Below are positions 43,669 to 56,095 of a DNA stretch of 64,000 bases, piece by piece. Position 1 is the first letter of the stretch. Every line of letters begins with the position of its first letter. The stretch comes from Mauremys mutica (Eukaryota > Chordata > Testudines > Geoemydidae): contig NC_059080.1 in the NCBI RefSeq assembly GCF_020497125.1, forward strand, positions 53,199,563 to 53,263,562, written 5' to 3'. The notes beneath the pieces were generated by a model. It ran no database searches. It saw only the letters and a list, made by a program, of their open reading frames with translations, and was not told the origin of the DNA. Made by a program: the position numbers and the translations under genes.

Positions 43669-45486
43669 TGATGGGTTGCCCCCACCCCCTGTCTTCTGGG
43701 GTGCCACCTGATGTACTGAGGTTCTACCAGCCTGGGCTCCCTCACCCTGTCTTGCTGGGTCAGGCCCTCAAGCCTCCTCTAGCACACACACAGGTAAGGC
43801 CACACCCTGCTGCAAAGGGACACAGACACTGAGATCAGCTCTATGTGGGAAGGCTCAGCTTGGGGATTGCTCAGTACTCAAGTGCACACCCCCTCTGGAG
43901 AGTAAACCCAAAATTGTATTGTCTTGCACTGCACAGAAAACTGTGTACACGAAATTCGCTCACTCCCTCAATGTGGAGGAAGTCATGCACAGCTTTCCCC
44001 TCCCCCCCCATTATGAATTGCACAAACTTGGTTTTAGAAAACAAAACAAGTTTATTAACTACAAAGGATAGATTTTAAATGATTATAAAGGTTAGCAAAC
44101 AGATCAAAGCAGACTACTGAGCAAATAAAACAAACACTCAGACTAGGCTCAACACTCTAAAGAAATGGGTCACAAGTGGTAGTTTCTCACTCTAAATGTT
44201 GTTTTAGGCATTTCTTTCATAGGCCAGACACCTTTTCCGGCCCAGGCTCAGCTCTTCTCCCTGCTCAGTCCTTGTTTCTTAGGGCATGGCTACACTTGCA
44301 GCTGTAGAGCACTTTAAGTTAAACCAGCCTTCATACAGCTGTGTAGGGAAAGCGCTGCAGTCTGTCCACACTGACAGCTGACAGTGCACTGGTGTGGCCA
44401 CATTTGCAGCTGCATTGGGAGCGGTGCATTATGGGCAGCTATCCCAGCATTCAAATGGCTGCAATGTGCTTTTCAAATGGGGTGGGTGGGGTGGAGTGTG
44501 ACAAGTAGTATGTGGGGAGAGAGATTGGGTTTTTGGAGTGCTGAGAGTGTGCCAGCACACTGTCTTGTAAGTTCAGATCCTCCTCCCTCCCCCACCTCTC
44601 TCTCACTCACTCAAAGCAAACAGTAGCTGTTTGTTTTTTTCTCGGACCAGATAAGCAGCCCAGCTTTGAAAGGGCACTTCCACCTCCCGAGTTCACAACA
44701 AAGACAAGAGTGACCACTTCAGTTAAGAGGATTATGGGACGCTTCCAGAGGTCAATCAGTGCGTAATAACATTACTCGTTTACACTGGAGCCGCAGCTAT
44801 TCACCCAATATGCAACAGCTGTTAATCCTCTCGGGGAGGTGGAGTACCAAGACCACTCTATCCAGGGAGTCAGAGCGCTCTCTGTGCCTTGTCACTGTGG
44901 ACGGGGAGTAAGATAGAGCGCTCTGGGAGGCTTTATTGCGCTATAAAGTGCAAGTGTAGCCAAGCCTTTAGATCTTCTCAGCAGTCATCCTGGGCGGGGA
45001 TTCAGTGAAGAAGGAGCCTTGATTAACTCACTTCCCTGCCTCAAATAGGATTTACATATGTCGGGAATCCTTCATTCCCCAGTTTGGTCTCCATCCCTTT
45101 TGTGGAAAAATACTAACAAGTCAAGATGGGGTCCAGTACCAGGTGACATGATCACCTGACTCTGCAATGTCAAAGCAGCATCCCAGGAACCTTCTCAGGA
45201 AAGTGGGAGATTAGTATCTTCAAAGTCCTATTGTTCTTCCTAATGGTGCATCCAGGCTAATTGCCTACTGGCTGGTGGGTGTTCCCCAGGTGCAAACACG
45301 TTTGTAATTGGTACATAGTCCATGTTCCTAACTTCAGACACAGAAATGATACATGCATACAAATAGGATAGTCATAACCACTGCAATGATATTTCACATG
45401 ACCCATCTTACATAAAACATAACTTATTTATGCCATATTCATATCATAACAATAATTCTATGAAAAATATGGGGCATAGTGCCACA
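43669..45486 (-). mobile_element. LTR-like repeat with an inserted Harbinger-type miniature
   Basis: On the plus strand the unit starts TGTGATGGGTTGCCCCCAC and ends GGGCATAGTGCCACA, TG...CA ends as in an LTR. Its right half has the A/T-rich AACTTATTTATGCC and ATACATGCATACAAATAGG words of a large turtle LTR-type repeat that I recall in this orientation. Target duplications were not convincing. Removing the miniature at 44282-44967 leaves about 1.1 kb. Confidence 0.45.
44282..44967. mobile_element. Harbinger-type miniature element, 686 bp
   Basis: The ends GGGCATGGCTACACTTGCA and TGCAAGTGTAGCCAAGCCT are a near-perfect inverted pair, with TTA on both sides (44279-44281, 44968-44970), the PIF/Harbinger target. 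The interior includes GGTGCATTATGGGCAGCTAT, similar to the GTGCACTGTGGGA-GCTATCCC motif near the ends of the 37065-41934 element. No coding sequence. Confidence 0.87.
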
Positions 45487-45954
45487 CCCAGTGTTTACAT
45501 GAACCTTAATGAGCATCATGTCCTTTGGGAGTCTGGGGGGAAGCATGATTTCTAAGTAACAAAGTTAGAAACATTTGAAAATGCAAAAATGAATATGAGC
45601 TGCAGAACATTTCATTAAGATGGTCTTGCTATTTACACAGCAGCATAGAGTGTGCATGGCACTTTACAGGCAAATAAAAGCTACACAGTTAAGAATGGAT
45701 GTGGTGTGCATGCATACGAAGGTAGTTTATTACAAAGCTATTTGGCTTAAGACATTTACAAGTCCAGCTGTAGAAGCAGAAGAAAATAATAAGCTTGAGT
45801 AGCTTAATATCTTTAGATCAAGGGGAGGGGGCTTGTATAAAACATTAAATTTGCCAAATACATTTACTGTTATGAATTGTTTGCCCAAATGTAGTCTGCA
45901 GCTATGCAAGCTACTGAGCTGTGAAGCACAGCCAGGTGCACAAATTGTAATGAG
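45487..45954. other. Unassigned non-coding sequence
   Basis: No gene or repeat recognised. Confidence 0.4.
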
Positions 45955-46350
45955 TAGAGCTAGTTGGGACGTGGGGCTTCTGACATTTTGAAACAAAAAT
46001 TCATTCCAAATAGGAGTTAAAAACTGAAATTACAAAAATTCCCCAAAACTAAAAATTGCAAAACAAAATCCATTCAGACCATTGAATCATTGCATTTTGA
46101 TACTGTAGTGTTAACGTTTTGTTTCACCTTTATTATTTTGATTCATTTTATTTTACTAATATAATATAATATAATATAATCAACAGAAAATGAATTAAAA
46201 CATGTTAACATTTTGAAAATGAAATGTTTTGACTTTTTCCATGGAAAATTTCATCAAAAGCAACATGTTCCTGTTAAATATGTTGATTTTGACAGAACTG
46301 CATTTTCAAATGGAAAACTCTTCCATCTAAAATTTCAATTCCAGCACTAG
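45955..46350. repeat. A/T-rich AAAATTT-type interspersed repeat with (ATAAT)n tract
   Basis: It starts GAGCTAGTTGGGACG and shows the dense AAAATTC/CATTTTG word pattern on both strands, ending near CCAGCACTAGTAATG. A TAATA-unit microsatellite sits at about 46156-46184. Confidence 0.5.
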
Positions 46351-47129
46351 TAATGAGTAATATGCTAAACAAATTATCCTTTTTCGGGGGGGGGGATTTA
46401 GTTATGAATAGATTTGGAATTATATGATTTTTTTGTTGTTGTGATCCATAATTGCTCAGTAATATTTATGCAAACAAAGTGAAGGTTGATTGCTTGTGAG
46501 TACTTTGTGATGAGTGTTCATTCAGGCCTGGATTCTGCAAAGCACAAGCCTAACCTGGTCACAGGTGGAGCCCCACTGAAGTCAATGGGGTAACTTGCAT
46601 GATTAAAATTAGGTATATTCTTAAGTACCTTGCTGAACTGGGGATTTGGTACTTAAATGCCACAGTGATAGATGCCTTTAAAAACCAGGGAGAACCAGAG
46701 CATGAGAGAGAGTGTATTCAACAGTCATGATTTACCAATCAAACCGTGGGATCATTCACCTGAATGACATGGTATTGTTTTTGTTCCCTGACTTAATAAC
46801 CTCGGGTGAAATCCTGGCCCCAGTGAAGTCAATAGGAGTTTTGCCATTGACTTCAGTGGGGCTAGTATGTCATCCCTGACCTTTATACCCAGGAGCAGAA
46901 CCTGACCAAAGCATGGAGCATCGGATCCTTTATGGACAGGGTGGGAAGCAATTCAGGGAGAAAAAAACAGCAGGAGATCAGCTGGCAGAAGGAATTTTAG
47001 GACTTTTAAAACCTTTTCCTTTCCTTTTTTCCTTTCACAAGGAAGACCATGATATTTGGCTATGAACATGGACACCAGATAGAAGAATACCTCGGTTGCT
47101 TCCTAACAGAGAGTGAAAACGCAATGTAA
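46351..47129. other. Non-coding sequence with palindromic CAATGG/CCATTG repeats
   Basis: CCACTGAAGTCAATGGGGTA lies at about 46572. A clear inverted pair, CAGTGAAGTCAATAGGAG and GCCATTGACTTCAGTGGGGC, lies at 46822-46862; both belong to the short palindromic family also seen at 10585-10665. The rest is unassigned. Confidence 0.5.
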
Positions 47130-47425
47130 GTAGAACTGGATGGGGAAAAAATTCCCATGCAAAATTTTAACAAAAGTAGAAAAAAAACATTCATTTAATT
47201 CTTTGAACAAATGAAAACTTGAAAAAAAAATTTTTTCAGTTGCTGAAAACCAAAATAAATTGGCCAAAATTTTTAAAAAATGAGGTTTGGGCTTTTCATT
47301 TTTCTAACCAAAAAAATCAATTTTTTTCACAGAAAGCAGACACTTTCCATAACACTTTTTGTTTCACCAAAACCCCCGTTTTTCTTTCCAAGAAAAAATG
47401 TCACAGGGAAGATTTTTGAGCAGCC
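47130..47425. repeat. A/T-rich AAAATTT-type interspersed repeat
   Basis: Same texture as the 1412-1835 copy; AAAATTTTAAC, TTTTTCACAG and GAAAAAATG words dominate. The 66-codon ORF here is compositional. Confidence 0.45.
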
Positions 47426-48199
47426 TTATATGTGAGATACATTTGCCTACCAGGCTTCATATTCAGCTTCCTCTCGTCACAATAAATGAAGTAAATGAGT
47501 TTGCATATATGTATGCATATATGTCTGACGTGTAAATGTTGTCGCTGCCTCTCATTGCCTATGTCTTAGTACCAATGATCTGGCTGGGGTATCCTACATT
47601 CCACACACAACAGTATCTCAGGTATCTGCCAAGGGCATTGATTGACTTAATTGATCTCCATTTATATTGCATTGTCATCAGCCTGTCACAACAGGTAATA
47701 ATCACATGGGCAAGTGCAGCACAGTTTGCAAAGCATGTGGTCATCTTTGTCTCTCTTGTTTGACTGTTTGCCCAGTGTCTGGCCAGAGAGGATTGGAGAA
47801 CTGCTGGCCTGGCTTGTGCAGGTTACTCACTGCCCTGCTTTAGGGGGTGGTGCCCAGAGACCCCAGGCGAACAGAACAGCATGTCAGTAGCTGCACACCC
47901 AATGGCCCAGCTTCTTTCCTGCCCCGCCCCTTTTGGGGACATTAGTGGGATCAGTCTTTGCACAAAGGTGAGAGTGAGGACTGCAGTTGTGACCAAGGCA
48001 AAGCAAGGGGGGCAAGGGTTGGGGAGATAGGCAAGGGCAGTTTATTCCTTCTCCTCCTTGTGCACCTAGGCAGAGTCTGGCCCAGTTTGACCCTCTGTCA
48101 GTCACACAAACAATATAGCAGTCACAAGTGCTTGTGCCATCAGATATCTTTCTGAATCTTGTTTGATTCATTACCTTAGCACAAATCTCTGGCTAAGGT
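47426..48199. other. Unassigned non-coding sequence
   Basis: No gene or repeat recognised. Confidence 0.4.
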
Positions 48200-48395
48200 A
48201 GAAAAACTGCTGTGTAAATATCCAACTTGTATGCAACCTGAGTTACTGAGCCTCTCTGTGCCTCAGTTTCCCATCTGTATTATGGGGGTAATAGCATTTC
48301 CCTACCTATTGGGGTGTTGTGAGGACAAATACATCAAAGAGTGTAAGCGGCTTGCACACTACAGTAATGGGGGCCAGATAAGTACCATGGATGGA
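48200..48395 (+). mobile_element. MIR-type SINE, core and 3' part
   Basis: CTCTGTGCCTCAGTTTCCCA, GGGGTGTTGTGAGGAC and TAATGGGGGCCAGATAAGTA follow the MIR consensus order closely. It is followed by a short (GGAT)n run. Confidence 0.8.
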
Positions 48396-48614
48396 TGGAT
48401 GGAGATTTGACACAAAAAAGTCAATAGCTGCATTTATGCATGTTAGCTGTGGAGGGTGCAGCCAGATTTCTGTAACAGTCTGCATTCTAGGGCTGTAGGA
48501 AGCAGACCTATCTTCTTGCTGTGTCAACATTAAGACAACTGCCTGTCCAGGGCATCAGCAGCAATTATGATAAATACCTGTAGCAGAGACTGAAAGGGGT
48601 CTGCTGCTGGACTC

Positions 48615-49235
48615 TAAATTAGCTCAGGCCAGGAAACGGAGTGGGACATCATTGCAGACATTCAGTGGAGACCTCTGCTCAGTGTATGGCAGTGGTCAAA
48701 AAGCAAACACAGTGTTAGGATGCATAAGGAATGGACTGAAAAATATAGGGCCTTATATAAATCAATGGAGCGGCTTCATGTGGAATAGTGCATGCAGCAA
48801 TGAGCACCTCAACTCTAAAAGGATATCGCAGAATTAGAGGGGATTGAAGTCAGATGACATGATTGATTAGGGCATGAAGAAAATCTCATGTGAAGTGAGA
48901 TTGAAAAGATTGGGATTGCTTACCTTACCGAGGTGAGGAATAAGAGGACACATGCTAACGACATATAAAACAGTGAATGGTCGTGAGAAGGTAGATTGGG
49001 CACTTCCAGTCACCCTTTGCCATAACACAAGAAGAAGAGACATTCAATGCAACTGAAAGTCAACTAATTGAAACAAAATGTTTTTCGCACAGTGTGTAGT
49101 TAGCCTGTGGAACTCACAGTCACAAGAAACTACTGAGGCAAAGAGATTAACAGGATTTAGAAGAGGACTGGACATTTATACAGAGAACAAGAACAGCAAC
49201 AAGGATTTTTAAAAGAGTTATAAACTATTCTGATC
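48615..49235 (+). mobile_element. Old CR1 LINE fragment
   Basis: Worn CR1 reverse-transcriptase C-terminal words are readable: a KKANTVLGCIRNG-like stretch at about 48700, GAGATTGAAAAGATTGGGAT (ERLKRLGL-like) near 48897, and ending GTAGTTAGCCTGTGGAACTC near 49096. Many stops. Confidence 0.65.
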
Positions 49236-49589
49236 CAGGGCATGAGGAAGCCTCTAACTAATAGGAGCTATAAATATAGATGTTGTTATATCTTTTCTCT
49301 CTGTAGTCTGGGTCCTCAGCCCTAGAGCACAGACCTCAAACAATGTTGTCTGCCTCCCTTGAGTTTAGAAGGTGCCAGCCGGGCTGGCCAGCTTTGGAAG
49401 TGTTTATAGTCGCGTCATCCCTTTAAAGCCAGCTAGTCTGCATTGTAGCTCGCCTTATCTTCCCTGCACCTCACGCCCGGGGAATGCAACCTCGCCAATG
49501 CTGGCCAGTCTTAGCCAGCTCCTCTTCGCTGCGGCGTCAGCTTGGGAAACCCAGGATGCACTGAAGAGAGAGGAAGGAAGGTCTTGTGG
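49236..49589. other. Unassigned non-coding sequence
   Basis: No gene recognised; moderately GC-rich at 49360-49560. Confidence 0.35.
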
Positions 49590-49790
49590 CTGAGATACTG
49601 GAGGAAGATTGTGGAGATCTGGATCCTGGCTCTGCCACAGTCTTCCTATGGGATGCTTGGCAAGTCACTTAATCTTTCACTGCCTCATTTCCTCAATAGA
49701 AATTCTAATGCTTCCTTTGCCTATTTAGATTGTCAGCTTGTTGGGATGGAGACAGTCTGTTTCTATGTTTGATCCCAGCACCTAACAGGA
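49590..49790 (+). mobile_element. MIR-type SINE
   Basis: CTGGATCCTGGCTCTGCCAC, GGCAAGTCACTTAATCTTTC, TTTAGATTGTCAGCTTGTTG and CCCAGCACCTAACAGG follow the MIR order from core to 3' end. Confidence 0.78.
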
Positions 49791-50819
49791 TAAAAACCTG
49801 ACCTCAGTTGAAATCTCTATGTGCTATCATAATGCTAACTATAATAATGAAAGCTTCAAAGTAACTTCAACAGGTACTGAATTTTAGGTAACCAGGAGTT
49901 TCAGTTAGTCAGAGTGGTTGTTTAGGAGTGCACTGCATTAGAAATAGAAGTTTAAAGTAAGTTGAGTTCATTCCTTTGGCATACATACAGATTTCTGTAA
50001 CCTCTAGCTCATGAGACAGCATTTCTAATACATACAATTACGATAGCATCCTATCCTTGAGGAAGAGAAATAAATTTAGGTGTAAGATTAGCATTAACTC
50101 TTGTAAATAAGAGCCAGTGAAGAGGAATATCCATATGAGTCTAGGATGTGATCAGCCTAGTAGAGACTTGTATAAATTCCGGGAAGACACATGTCTGAAA
50201 TATATAGGACCTGTCATAGTCTTCTGTAAGGGAAAAAACAAATAAACAAAAACACCAGTAAATTTCAGGTCTACACTGGAAACTGAGCAACAAGTAAAAG
50301 CCCGACTTGCTCTAAACTGCAAAGTTTCATCAGAACAGACTTTCTTATCACTCTGCCTACAATGTATATGATACTTTATTAGCATCTTCCACAGTAATCC
50401 CAGCAAAACTGAAGAAAAAAGTGTCAGATCAAAAGGGGGAGTTTGAAAGAAGGCAGTTAAGCAGGTTGCTGGGATTCTAATGATTGCTTCCTTCATTCTC
50501 TGAGTGTCACACACAACATCTCTAAGCCCAGCGCAGAGCATAAGCCACACAAATAGTCATATTTGTTAACATTCATGTGACTCTTTCGTCTGAGCTGTAT
50601 TTCCTTGAGTACGCCACAATGAAGAGTTTCTTTTAATAGGGATCAACCAGGAAAAAACAACTGTGAGGGACTTTTCTCTCTCTCTCTCTCTCTCACTCTC
50701 TCTCTCTCTCACTCTCTAAACCTTTTACACTGCGGTTGAACAAGCCTCTGGATAAAGACTTTATCCAAAAAACCCCTCTTTAAAGTTATTTCAAATTTCT
50801 CTGCAAGGCTTTCAGAAAT
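49791..50819. other. Unassigned non-coding sequence with a (CT)n tract
   Basis: No gene recognised. A CTCTCTCT-rich microsatellite occupies about 50674-50718. The 132-codon minus-strand ORF at 50152-50550 has no recognisable domain. Confidence 0.45.
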
Positions 50820-51110
50820 CTGTTTGTTTGAGGGCAGAATTAGATGTGACCGGCGTTTTATTGTGACATAAAACCATATTTCTTCCCTGGAAGATTAAAA
50901 AATAAAATCGGTTAATAAGAAAAGCTGTCAGCAACAGAAAATGGCTGACATAATCCGTTTATCCTCCGAGCAATAAAGATATTGGTCCTTGGGAGTCTAT
51001 CCTCTCTCTCATGTTATTTCGCCCAAAACATTATCTTCCCAGCATTCTGATGGATTAAGAAGTCATATGGGAGATAGCAGGGAAATGACAGATACAAAAA
51101 AAATAATATC
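50820..51110. promoter_or_regulatory. Candidate conserved non-coding element
   Basis: Repeat-free, A/T-rich sequence with clustered homeodomain- and TALE-like sites: TTTTATTGTGACATAAAACC, AGCTGTCAGCAACAG, GGCTGACATAATCC, GCAATAAAG and ATGACAGATAC. This resembles deeply conserved developmental enhancers, but only comparative alignment could show it. Confidence 0.3.
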
Positions 51111-52906
51111 CTTTCATTTCCCCTCCTCCCTGCACACTCTCTCTCTCTCTTTCTTTCTTTCACCAACCCCTCCTTCCCCCCACCTCTCTCTCTTTCTGTG
51201 TCCCCTTGGAAAAGTGGTGGATCTGTTTATTCCCAGAATTCCCAAGCTTTGTTGATAATCCTAATAGGTTAACTCTGAGTTGATGGCGCAGAGCAACATA
51301 GAACTTAAAATATACTCCACACGCACACACCAGCATTAAGAACACAACAGTGTAGTAATATGTAATTTTAGGCATCTGTCTGTCTATCTATCCAGGTACC
51401 TCTATGGCTCCCATCACCATGATAGCTGAGCACTTCATGTTTATTTAGAAATAATGATATCAATCTCTCTCTCTCTTTTTGTTCCTTCTCATTTTATAGA
51501 ACTAGTATGATTAGCTGATAGGATTCTTGTGGGATTTATTTATTTGTTCAGAGAGAAAAGGTGAAGCAAAGAGGGGAGCTTTGCCTTCAGTTCTGTCTCT
51601 TGGTCATTCCTGTCTCTTGTGGGAGGGAGTTCCACAAGCTAGGTTCAGCTCCTGGGAAAGTTCTCTCCTGGGCTTGTAACCCTCCTCTCATTTGTCCATC
51701 GTTTCATGGTTCCAGTGGAACATTTCTGGCATTGGAGGTCAAGGCTGTGGAGGGAGAGTCGTTTTCTTACATAGCTAGATACAGTCGTACAGAGGCCTTG
51801 GAAAATCAGGGCAATGAACTCTCTGTTTAGTGGAGCTCTAATGCAGAAAGCAGACACCAGGGTGAAGTGCTTTCAGCAACCTGTGTCACCAAGCAGATGA
51901 GCTGCTCTGTTTTGTACCTGGAACTTTCTCAGGGCATGTGACTTCATTCCTGGGCATAAGTTGATGTTCTCAAGCCTGGAGACCGCAACTGGATGGATCG
52001 CTATGGCCAGTTTGGAATTGGTAGGATGGGGGTGCAATCTTGAGCCAGTCACAGATGGAAAGGGAGTGTTTTGGCTGCTATGGTTATTTGAGCACCCAGT
52101 AGCATAGAGAAGTTCAAAAGGATCTCCAGGCTACAGACAGACTTCACTGTCTGAGAAGAGGTGCTCTGGGCAATGGAGATATTATATTAGAGGAACGTTC
52201 TTAAATGTTTCCCTGTTCTGTTCTATTCTGTTCAGGTTCTTACACCACATTCCAACCAGCTTCACCTCCATGTTGCTGGGGTTCAGTTTCAGCCAGCCGT
52301 TCTTCACCTAAGTGTTGACTTTGGCCAAGTACTGATGGCTGTTCTTTACATTTTACATAAAAGTGATCAAGAGCTGGGTGCTCTCTGCAGAGTGCTGGCA
52401 CTTCATCCCTTGTAGTCGCACCAGCCTCTGCATGTCTTCATGGAGATGCGGAGGAGTACTGGTACCCGTGGGAATCTGCAGGCAAGGGTTCTGGAGGTGG
52501 AGGGATAGCTACCCATAAGAATCCTTTAGATTCGGCCAGAAAGGAAGGAACTGAACAATTCCAGCATGCTCCATTCAAACATAGAGCCATGTGCAGTGAT
52601 GAGCTGTATCAAATATCAGCAGGGCCCAGTGGGTGAATATGGATTTATTTCCTTTATCCAGGGACAGAAATAGTCCTTCCACTGGGTGAAAAGTGGTATC
52701 TCTTTACCATGTCCCAGTCTGAAGGGGATCTGGCAACTGGCTGCTGTTTTCTAGCTTCTCATTTAGCTTGCACAGGAAAGTTTGCAAGACCTTTAGCATC
52801 AAGCAGTGGTTTCTTTGGTACGGGTTGGACTATAGCAAGCTTCAAGCTAGGTGGTAGATTCCACTTGTGACAGGATGTGTTGACAGTATCTGTTAGTAGA
52901 AACCCA
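51111..52906. other. Unassigned non-coding sequence
   Basis: No gene or named repeat recognised. A CT-rich patch lies at about 51136-51200. The stretch about 51560-52440 looks like a long old sequence of one origin but I cannot name it. Confidence 0.4.
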
Positions 52907-53029
52907 TAGGGATGCCAACTTTGGCTAGACGAATTCCTGGAGATTTTATCACATGACATAATCTTTAATTAAAGATGAATCTATAATTCCTGGAGACTTC
53001 TGGACAATCCTGGAGGGGTGGCAACTCTA
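52907..53029. mobile_element. Short miniature DNA element with GGGATGCCAAC-type ends
   Basis: TAGGGATGCCAACTTTGGC and GGGGTGGCAACTCTA are loosely inverted ends. Inside, AATTCCTGGAGA occurs twice, at about 52931 and 52985, around a central TAATCTTTAATTAAAGAT palindrome. The target duplication is unclear. Confidence 0.5.
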
Positions 53030-53149
53030 CTGATGTCCTCTCTCTGTTACAGTCTAAGAGGGGCAGTGGCCAGACTCAGAGCTTTGCAGTCAGTGCCAGA
53101 GAGGCAGGCTGGGCCCGGTTAAGGTCAGTAAGGATGCTCTCAGGTGCTG

Positions 53150-53290
53150 TCAAGGATTCAGAAAGTTGGAGATTAATTCCCAGCTCTGCACAGATTTCCT
53201 GTGTGAGCTTCGCCAAATCAATGAGTCTCTTGGTGCCTCAGTTTTAAGAGCCCTGCCCTACCTCCCAGGGGTGCTATGAACAGAGACAAC
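53150..53290 (+). mobile_element. MIR-type SINE fragment
   Basis: TTCCCAGCTCTGCACAGATT, TGTGTGAGCTTCGCCAAATC, GTGCCTCAGTTTTAAGAG and CTCCCAGGGGTGCTATGA follow the MIR core. Confidence 0.65.
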
Positions 53291-55869
53291 CCATGCCTGC
53301 TGATAGTGGGGGGGACAGAGTGAGGACAGCCAGCTGCAGCAGTGTTACTGAATATGCTCAGTCCGTGTGAGCATGCTCAATCCAAGCCAACCAGCAAATC
53401 GGGGTGGGGGGGAGAGCACATGACCCTTCATGCTGCCCCCCATGCTTCACCTCAGCTATGAGGATACATTTACTAATATATGTGAGGTGGCCAGATATGG
53501 CAGTGAAGGGGATGGCCAGGGCTCCCAGGACTACTACTGCTGCGAATGGGCTGAGTTTTTCGAAGGGGAGCATTGCACTTCTGGCCCTGTGTTTGGCTGG
53601 TGGTTTTTAATGGCCTCTGAGTCAGTCCCAAATGCAGGTGATCCCCTCTGAGAAATAACATCGTAATTCCTGGCAGCTAGAGGTGGCGCCTGGTGTCTGG
53701 ACTTAGTAACCAATCTATTGGCGAGAGAAGTTTTGTGGGGCATAGTGTTGCTGCCCCTCTGGCAGGTTTGGCTCCCTTTGCCTTCTGGATGGCAGTGGCA
53801 CAGGCCTGTAGAAAATCCTTGTGTCTGAGTCCATCTGCTGCAAAGTGGCTCTATGTGGGCCCTGGGACGGGAGAGGATCTACAGCAGCAGTTAGGGGGTG
53901 TTCATTGATTCTTCTACATCTGGGCCTTTTGGGGAGTAAGGGTTGATAAAAGTACATTTTGGAATATTGCCAAATGTTCTGAGGGGCAGGACCATGATGG
54001 GGTTTTCCTCATGTCCGGAGGAAAGGAAAACACTTCTTTCCACCTGAAGGAGGAATTGGCCTAACCAGGATGAGGGGTGGAGCAAGTCATCGTATTTCTT
54101 ATGTCCATATCCAAAGATCCAGTCCAAGATGTGGCTGGCAGTGTGTGTGGCTTCAGAGATTACCTGAGAGAAACGTAAGATGGAGAGCTCATGGGTAGGA
54201 GTTCTTGGGGCTATTGCTTTGATGGTGAAGGCTACCAAGACCATGTGAGGAAGTCCCTCTTGCTTTCTGTCTTTCTCTCTCTGCCATTGACTCTGGGAAC
54301 ATTGTGATGACTGGACATTTATAGACTAGCTGAGGTGTCATTCAGGTCACACTCATCTCTGGGCTCCCAGATTCAATGGATGCAATTAAGGATGTTGATT
54401 TAAATGATCTTTTCCTGCCATTGAGCCCAGAAAGGAATAGAAGGGTTATCCCCCCCTTTCCCTGGGTGCGGGTGGGTGGTGAATAGAGTGCCTTGGGCGT
54501 GGATGGGGGCAGGACCAGCTAGCCTGGGGCCTGCAGTGCCAGCCAGCCAGAAAGCTGAGGAGCAGAGCTGGTGGGAGATTGGTTAGCGATAACCTGGTGG
54601 ATGGTGTGGGGATTGTTAGACACACATCTCGGTTATGTTGGCATGAGGCTCAGGACCTGGTGTCTGTGTCTTGGCTCTGTCTGAGGAGACTGTTTGCTGA
54701 TTGTCTATCATGGGGGGTCGGGGTGGGAGCTGCCGGTGGGGAATCGGCAGGACTGGCAATGGTGGCAAATCTGTGGCGCACCAGATACCTAGAGAACTGC
54801 AAGTCTTCTCATCAAGCACTGAGTTATAGTGAGTTCTGAATATGAACCTGAACAGTGAAGTTCAAGCTACCAGAATCCTTGTCATGGTTCAGTAACAGAG
54901 TGAGAGAACAAGAATTCCTAGACTAACGAGGGATGAGATTAGGTGGGTACAATGGTAGCACCAAGAAGAAAGACATGGATGTGCAGATGGGCATTATATG
55001 CAATGTGCTGGGTGTGGGCAGAGGTACAGGTGAATGCTGACAGCTAGAATCCTTTCCTTGTCCAACTGTAGTTGAATATGCTTCTTGAGCATATCTATCT
55101 CTGAGCCTGGGCTGCCTACACCTGATGCATCACCCCTGAGCCAGAGAGTGTGATGGAGTCATCAGAGGTAATTACCTGCATGTCTTGTGATAGGCCCCAT
55201 GCCAATCAACCAGGGTCCAGCCAATTACAGGCAAGGACCCACCCACATGATCCTAAGGAAGGCATATAGACTGTATATAGACTCTTCAGTCTGTTCAACA
55301 TCACTACCTGGCCAGGAACACTCCCACTGCCAGTAGTTTCAAACAACTGTCCTTGCTCCTGCTCCAGTCTGTGCCTGTTTCCATGCTAGCCAGCCTCTGC
55401 TCCAGCCTGCATCTGCTCCTGCTTCAACCAGCATCCTGGTGATTCTAACAGTAGCCTTTGATTGGGTACAGATATTGACATGTTGCCATGTGATGTTTAC
55501 CTGCCTCCACAATTGGATGAGTGTGCACATAAATACTTAATACGTTCACTCCACTTGTGTCTCAGACAGGGGTTTCTTTGTGTGTTGGAATATTTTCGGT
55601 TTTTGGAATCCATCATAAATTTAATAAAATGAAAAACATTTCATGGGGAAAAAAGGGAAAACGTGTCCCAGATCTACTGTCTATTAAGTGCCCCAAAACT
55701 TCATTAATGCAGAGTTAAGATTGCCCATTGGTGCCTCATGCCCTTCTAGAATGTGGAGAGAGGCTAAACTTTAACCTCTGAAAACCAGGAAATACAAAGT
55801 TAAAGTATGTGTCAGCCTCACAACACAACCTTAACTCTGCCCCCTGCAGCTGGCAATGGCTACCAAGAA
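53291..55869. other. Unassigned non-coding sequence
   Basis: No gene or repeat family recognised. ORFs of up to about 117 codons on both strands (for example 53891-54244 minus) carry no recognisable domain. Confidence 0.4.
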
Positions 55870-56095
55870 TGTTTCAGGAAGGATGGTGCAAAGGTTAGCA
55901 AATGCCAAGGGAAGTGGTGGATTCTTCAACTCTTGATATCTTCAAATCAAGACTGAATGCTTTTCTGTAAAATGCTGTGGTCAAACACAAGTTATTGGGT
56001 ACAATACAGAAGTAACTGGATGAAATTCTCTGGCCTGTGAGATACAGGAGGTCAGACTAGATGACCTATTCCCTTCTGACCTTAAATTCCATGAA
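55870..56095 (+). mobile_element. CR1 LINE 3' end
   Basis: The coding end is visible as LPREVVDSSTLDIFKSRLNA-like words near 55909-55965. The 3' UTR ends with GGAGGTCAGACTAGATGACC and TTCTGACCTTAAATTCCATG. Confidence 0.8.

Noticed and set aside
50152..50550. 132-codon minus-strand ORF
   Set aside because: No recognisable motif, no splice-site context and ordinary composition; probably chance.
51560..52440. Possible processed pseudogene
   Set aside because: The sequence looks like an old transcribed region, but I found no reading frame, poly(A) tail or flanking duplication to support it.
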